From Crocinitomicaceae bacterium (GTDB lineage: Bacteria; Bacteroidota; Bacteroidia; Flavobacteriales_D; Crocinitomicaceae), in the NCBI GenBank assembly GCA_024643585.1, contig JAHEMP010000105.1:1-7590 (forward strand): a DNA stretch of 7,590 bases. The letters run 5' to 3'. Below the pieces are notes generated by a model, which was given only the letters and a program-made list of their open reading frames with translations, was not told the DNA's origin and searched no databases. Shown in pieces: positions 5,539 to 7,590 of the stretch. Numbering within the stretch: the first letter of the stretch is position 1; each line of letters begins with the position of its first letter. A program made the translations under genes and the position numbers.

Positions 5539-7242
5539 ATGATTAAAAGATTAATTTTCATATTTAGTTTACTCCCTGCTTTTCTATTTTCTCAAGAAAT
5601 TTTAAAGGAAAATCTTAGCAAAAAAGTCAATCTATACTATGACTACAACAAGACGAAACCTCAAGCATCTGGATACTATTACAAAGATGAATTAGGCGAA
5701 ACTACCGAGAAACATGGTCGATGGAAATATTTCGATAGAATGGGAGTTTTGGAGGAGGAGCGCGATTACTATAGAGATGCTCTTTTGGGGATGGTAAAGC
5801 AATATTACCCGAATAAAAAGCCAAAAAGCGAAGGATATTTCAAGTACAACAACCAAGATTCGATTTTCCGTGAATGGTCTGAAAATGGGAAACTCACGGT
5901 TCAAGGGTATTACCAAATTGGCAAACCCATCGGAAAGTGGGAATATTATTACCGAGATGGAAGACTAAAATCAGTGGAAGAAGTGCTTGATGGGGTCAAT
6001 TATTTACAAGCATTTTACCTGCCAGATTCTCTGCATTCCCAAATTTTGAAAGAAGGAAATGGTGAACTTCGCACTTTTTTTACATCGGGTTCATTAAAGG
6101 AGGTGTATTCCTATAAAAACGGCTTGAAAAATGGAAATTTTGAAGAATATAGCCCTTACGGATACTTAATGTTAACCGGTTCATTTTTGGACGGAAAGAA
6201 AGACGGTAAATGGCAATATGCCTACTACACCGGTCAAATGGAAAAAATTAGCAATTACAAAAATAATGTGCTTAATGGTGCCTATCAATATTTCTACGAC
6301 AATGGTCAATTGAATGTTGAAGGGGAATACATTGACGGTAAAAAGTCGGGAAAATGGAATTGGTTCAACAACAAAGGTCAAAAAGATCAAGAGGGATTCT
6401 TCACTGAGGATTTACAAGACGGAAAGTGGACATATTACTATGCAACGGGTGAACTTTCATACAACGCAGAATACAAATTAGGCAAAGCGCACGGCTTCTG
6501 GTCCTATTTCTACAAAGATGGAAGTCGATTTAAGGAAGGAAGTTTCTTCGATGACTTAAAAGACGGCGAATGGAAAACATGGTATGAAAATGGAAATTTG
6601 TTGATGTCGGGTAAATATTCACAAGGAAAGGAAGAAGGCGAGTGGAAAAACTTTTGGGAAAACGGCACCCTGAAAAACAAGTCAACTTTTAAATCTGGCA
6701 TGTTGAACGGTTCTTGGGAATCGTTTCATCAATCTAGTCGACCAAGTTTAAAAGGTACTTACAAAGACAACAACAAAACAGGGGAGTGGACATCCTATTA
6801 CGACAATGGATTGCCAAAAGAAATCATCACATACAAGGTCTTTACAACGAAATCGGTAATGGATTACAGTGTCATGAAAGATTTCGAACGAACGGATTCT
6901 GAGCGCCATGGTAAGTATTATTCATTCTCTCAAAAGGACTACAAATTAGTCGAGGAAGGAAATTACTCAAGAGGTGAAAAGGACGGTGAATGGATAGCTT
7001 ACCATCCTGGTGGAAAAATGGCAGCGGTAATATCCAACTATAAAAAAGGTCAGCTTCATGGTGTTCAAAAGCAATTTGATAGAAAAGGCTTAATCGTTTC
7101 AGAAATTGAATACAAGGATGGACTTCGTGATGGAAAAGTTCGTTTTTATGATAAAAAAGGAAATATCGTAAAAGAAACCAACTATAAAAATGGATTGCAG
7201 GTAATTGAAGGTACAGCAACAGGTGGTGGATTCGGCATGTAG
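5539..7242 (+). CDS. Secreted MORN-variant (YwqK-like) repeat protein
   Basis: This 567-residue protein begins with a clear signal peptide, MIKRLIFIFSLLPAFLFS, with likely cleavage before Q19. This decides the start: an in-frame TTG at 5497 would add 14 residues ahead of the signal and is rejected. The rest is almost entirely MORN-variant repeats of the type annotated as MORN_2 or toxin-antitoxin YwqK, with a core like DGKWxYYYxNGxL followed by GxYxxGK. I count 19 units with anchor residues at 62, 86, 110, 134, 177, then every 24 from 201 to 417, then 460, 485, 510 and 534. The protein ends in a short Gly-rich tail (TGGGFGM) with no C-terminal sorting domain. It lacks cysteines and catalytic motifs, so a structural, surface or binding role in the periplasm or outer membrane is likelier than enzymatic activity. 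The antitoxin label of the family is weakly founded and no toxin gene is adjacent. Confidence 0.85.
   Translation: MIKRLIFIFSLLPAFLFSQEILKENLSKKVNLYYDYNKTKPQASGYYYKDELGETTEKHGRWKYFDRMGVLEEERDYYRDALLGMVKQYYPNKKPKSEGYFKYNNQDSIFREWSENGKLTVQGYYQIGKPIGKWEYYYRDGRLKSVEEVLDGVNYLQAFYLPDSLHSQILKEGNGELRTFFTSGSLKEVYSYKNGLKNGNFEEYSPYGYLMLTGSFLDGKKDGKWQYAYYTGQMEKISNYKNNVLNGAYQYFYDNGQLNVEGEYIDGKKSGKWNWFNNKGQKDQEGFFTEDLQDGKWTYYYATGELSYNAEYKLGKAHGFWSYFYKDGSRFKEGSFFDDLKDGEWKTWYENGNLLMSGKYSQGKEEGEWKNFWENGTLKNKSTFKSGMLNGSWESFHQSSRPSLKGTYKDNNKTGEWTSYYDNGLPKEIITYKVFTTKSVMDYSVMKDFERTDSERHGKYYSFSQKDYKLVEEGNYSRGEKDGEWIAYHPGGKMAAVISNYKKGQLHGVQKQFDRKGLIVSEIEYKDGLRDGKVRFYDKKGNIVKETNYKNGLQVIEGTATGGGFGM
5713..7194 (+). 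repeat. Array of 19 MORN-variant protein repeats
   Basis: The repeats are evident at protein level and far less so in DNA, since codons and non-core residues differ between units. Ten consecutive units (6130-6849) keep an exact 72-base period. Two longer intervals of 43 residues interrupt the 24-residue rhythm, once before and once after this block, and two 25-residue steps occur near the C-terminal end. The divergence suggests an old array rather than recent expansion. Confidence 0.8.
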
Positions 7243-7339
7243 TCAAATGAAAATTAAGAATACAATCAGCTAGTAATTTCATTGCCCGAAGGAAATTCAG
7301 ACAAAGATCGTCTAACTCGTATAATAATATTTCACAACT

Positions 7340-7590
7340 ATGGATAAACTAGTATTCGGCGCTATAATGTTGCTCTTATGTCAAAATTCATACAGCCAAA
7401 GTTTTTATGATGAATCTACGATTCAAACAATCGAAATTACATTTGCACAGTCCAATTGGGATCAACTTTTAGACAATGCTTATGTCAATGATGTCTACAT
7501 TATGGCGACAAGCGTTTCGATAAATGGAACTGTTTTTGACAGTGTCGGTGTAAAGTACAAAGGGAATAGCACCTATTCACCCAATCAGGT
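7340..7590 (+). CDS. CotH-kinase-family secreted protein, 5' part
   Basis: The first 83 codons of a gene that leaves the right edge. A signal peptide spans about residues 1-19 (MDKLVFGAIMLLLCQNSYS) with cleavage likely before QS. The next stretch resembles the N-terminal part of CotH-family proteins: TIQTIEITFAQSNWDQLL (27-44), then a strand-rich stretch with SVSINGTVFDSVGV (59-72) and KYKGNST (73-79), matching the family pattern of a W-containing helix followed by VGVRYKGNSS. CotH proteins are atypical protein kinases, known from spore coat assembly in Bacillus; Bacteroidota homologues are usually exported and their substrates are unknown. The catalytic residues lie beyond the window, so activity cannot be judged. 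The ATG at 7340 is chosen because the signal peptide begins there. It lies 97 bases after the MORN-repeat gene on the same strand; no clear terminator or promoter was found between them. Confidence 0.75.
   Translation, partial: MDKLVFGAIMLLLCQNSYSQSFYDESTIQTIEITFAQSNWDQLLDNAYVNDVYIMATSVSINGTVFDSVGVKYKGNSTYSPNQ

Noticed and set aside
5539..7242. MORN-repeat protein as the antitoxin of a toxin-antitoxin pair
   Set aside because: It has a signal peptide and no adjacent small toxin gene; the YwqK family label alone does not support the role.
6872..7282. Antisense open frame of 136 codons over the end of the MORN-repeat gene
   Set aside because: It lies opposite a clearly coding repeat gene, is rich in His/Leu/Phe as expected of an antisense shadow, and has no recognisable motif.
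7275..7297. Inverted repeat AATTTC/GAAATT between the MORN-repeat and CotH-family genes
   Set aside because: Six AT-rich base pairs with an 11-base loop and no T-run are too weak to call a terminator.

Overview
The window looks like chromosomal DNA of a Bacteroidota bacterium, most likely Flavobacteriales. It is AT-rich, Shine-Dalgarno sequences are largely absent before the genes, TAnnTTTG-type -7 promoter elements sit in intergenic gaps, and the gene families (AddB-like PD-(D/E)XK protein, DUF4143 ATPase, MORN-variant secreted protein, CotH family) are common in that phylum. The order-level placement is inference.

Left half (134-4110, + strand): a two-gene unit joined by a TAATG overlap. 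The first gene encodes an AAA-type ATPase with a C-terminal DUF4143-like region whose PD-(D/E)XK motif looks degenerate. The second encodes a 940-residue AddB-like protein with a Walker-A-less helicase-like body and an intact RecB-type nuclease domain. The family role of the second is double-strand break processing with an AddA/UvrD-type partner, which is not in the window.

Middle (4111-4851): a strong hairpin (4151-4198) lies between the 3' ends of the AddB-like gene and a convergent minus-strand gene for an uncharacterised 120-residue acidic helical protein. The hairpin probably terminates transcription in both directions. The 120-residue gene has its own recognisable promoter. It is divergent from the next + strand gene across a roughly 200-base gap.

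Right half (4852-7590, + strand): a LysE-type six-helix inner-membrane exporter that appears to start with TTG, then a secreted protein built of 19 MORN-variant repeats in a strict 24-residue register, then the first 83 codons of a CotH-kinase-family secreted protein that runs off the window. The last two both carry signal peptides and probably act in the envelope or outside the cell.

No RNA genes, insertion sequences, CRISPR arrays or attachment sites were seen. The content is mostly ordinary. The points most worth a second look are the apparently catalytically altered ATPase coupled to an AddB-like nuclease, the incomplete iron-sulfur cysteine set of the latter, and the very regular MORN array with two matching 43-residue interruptions.
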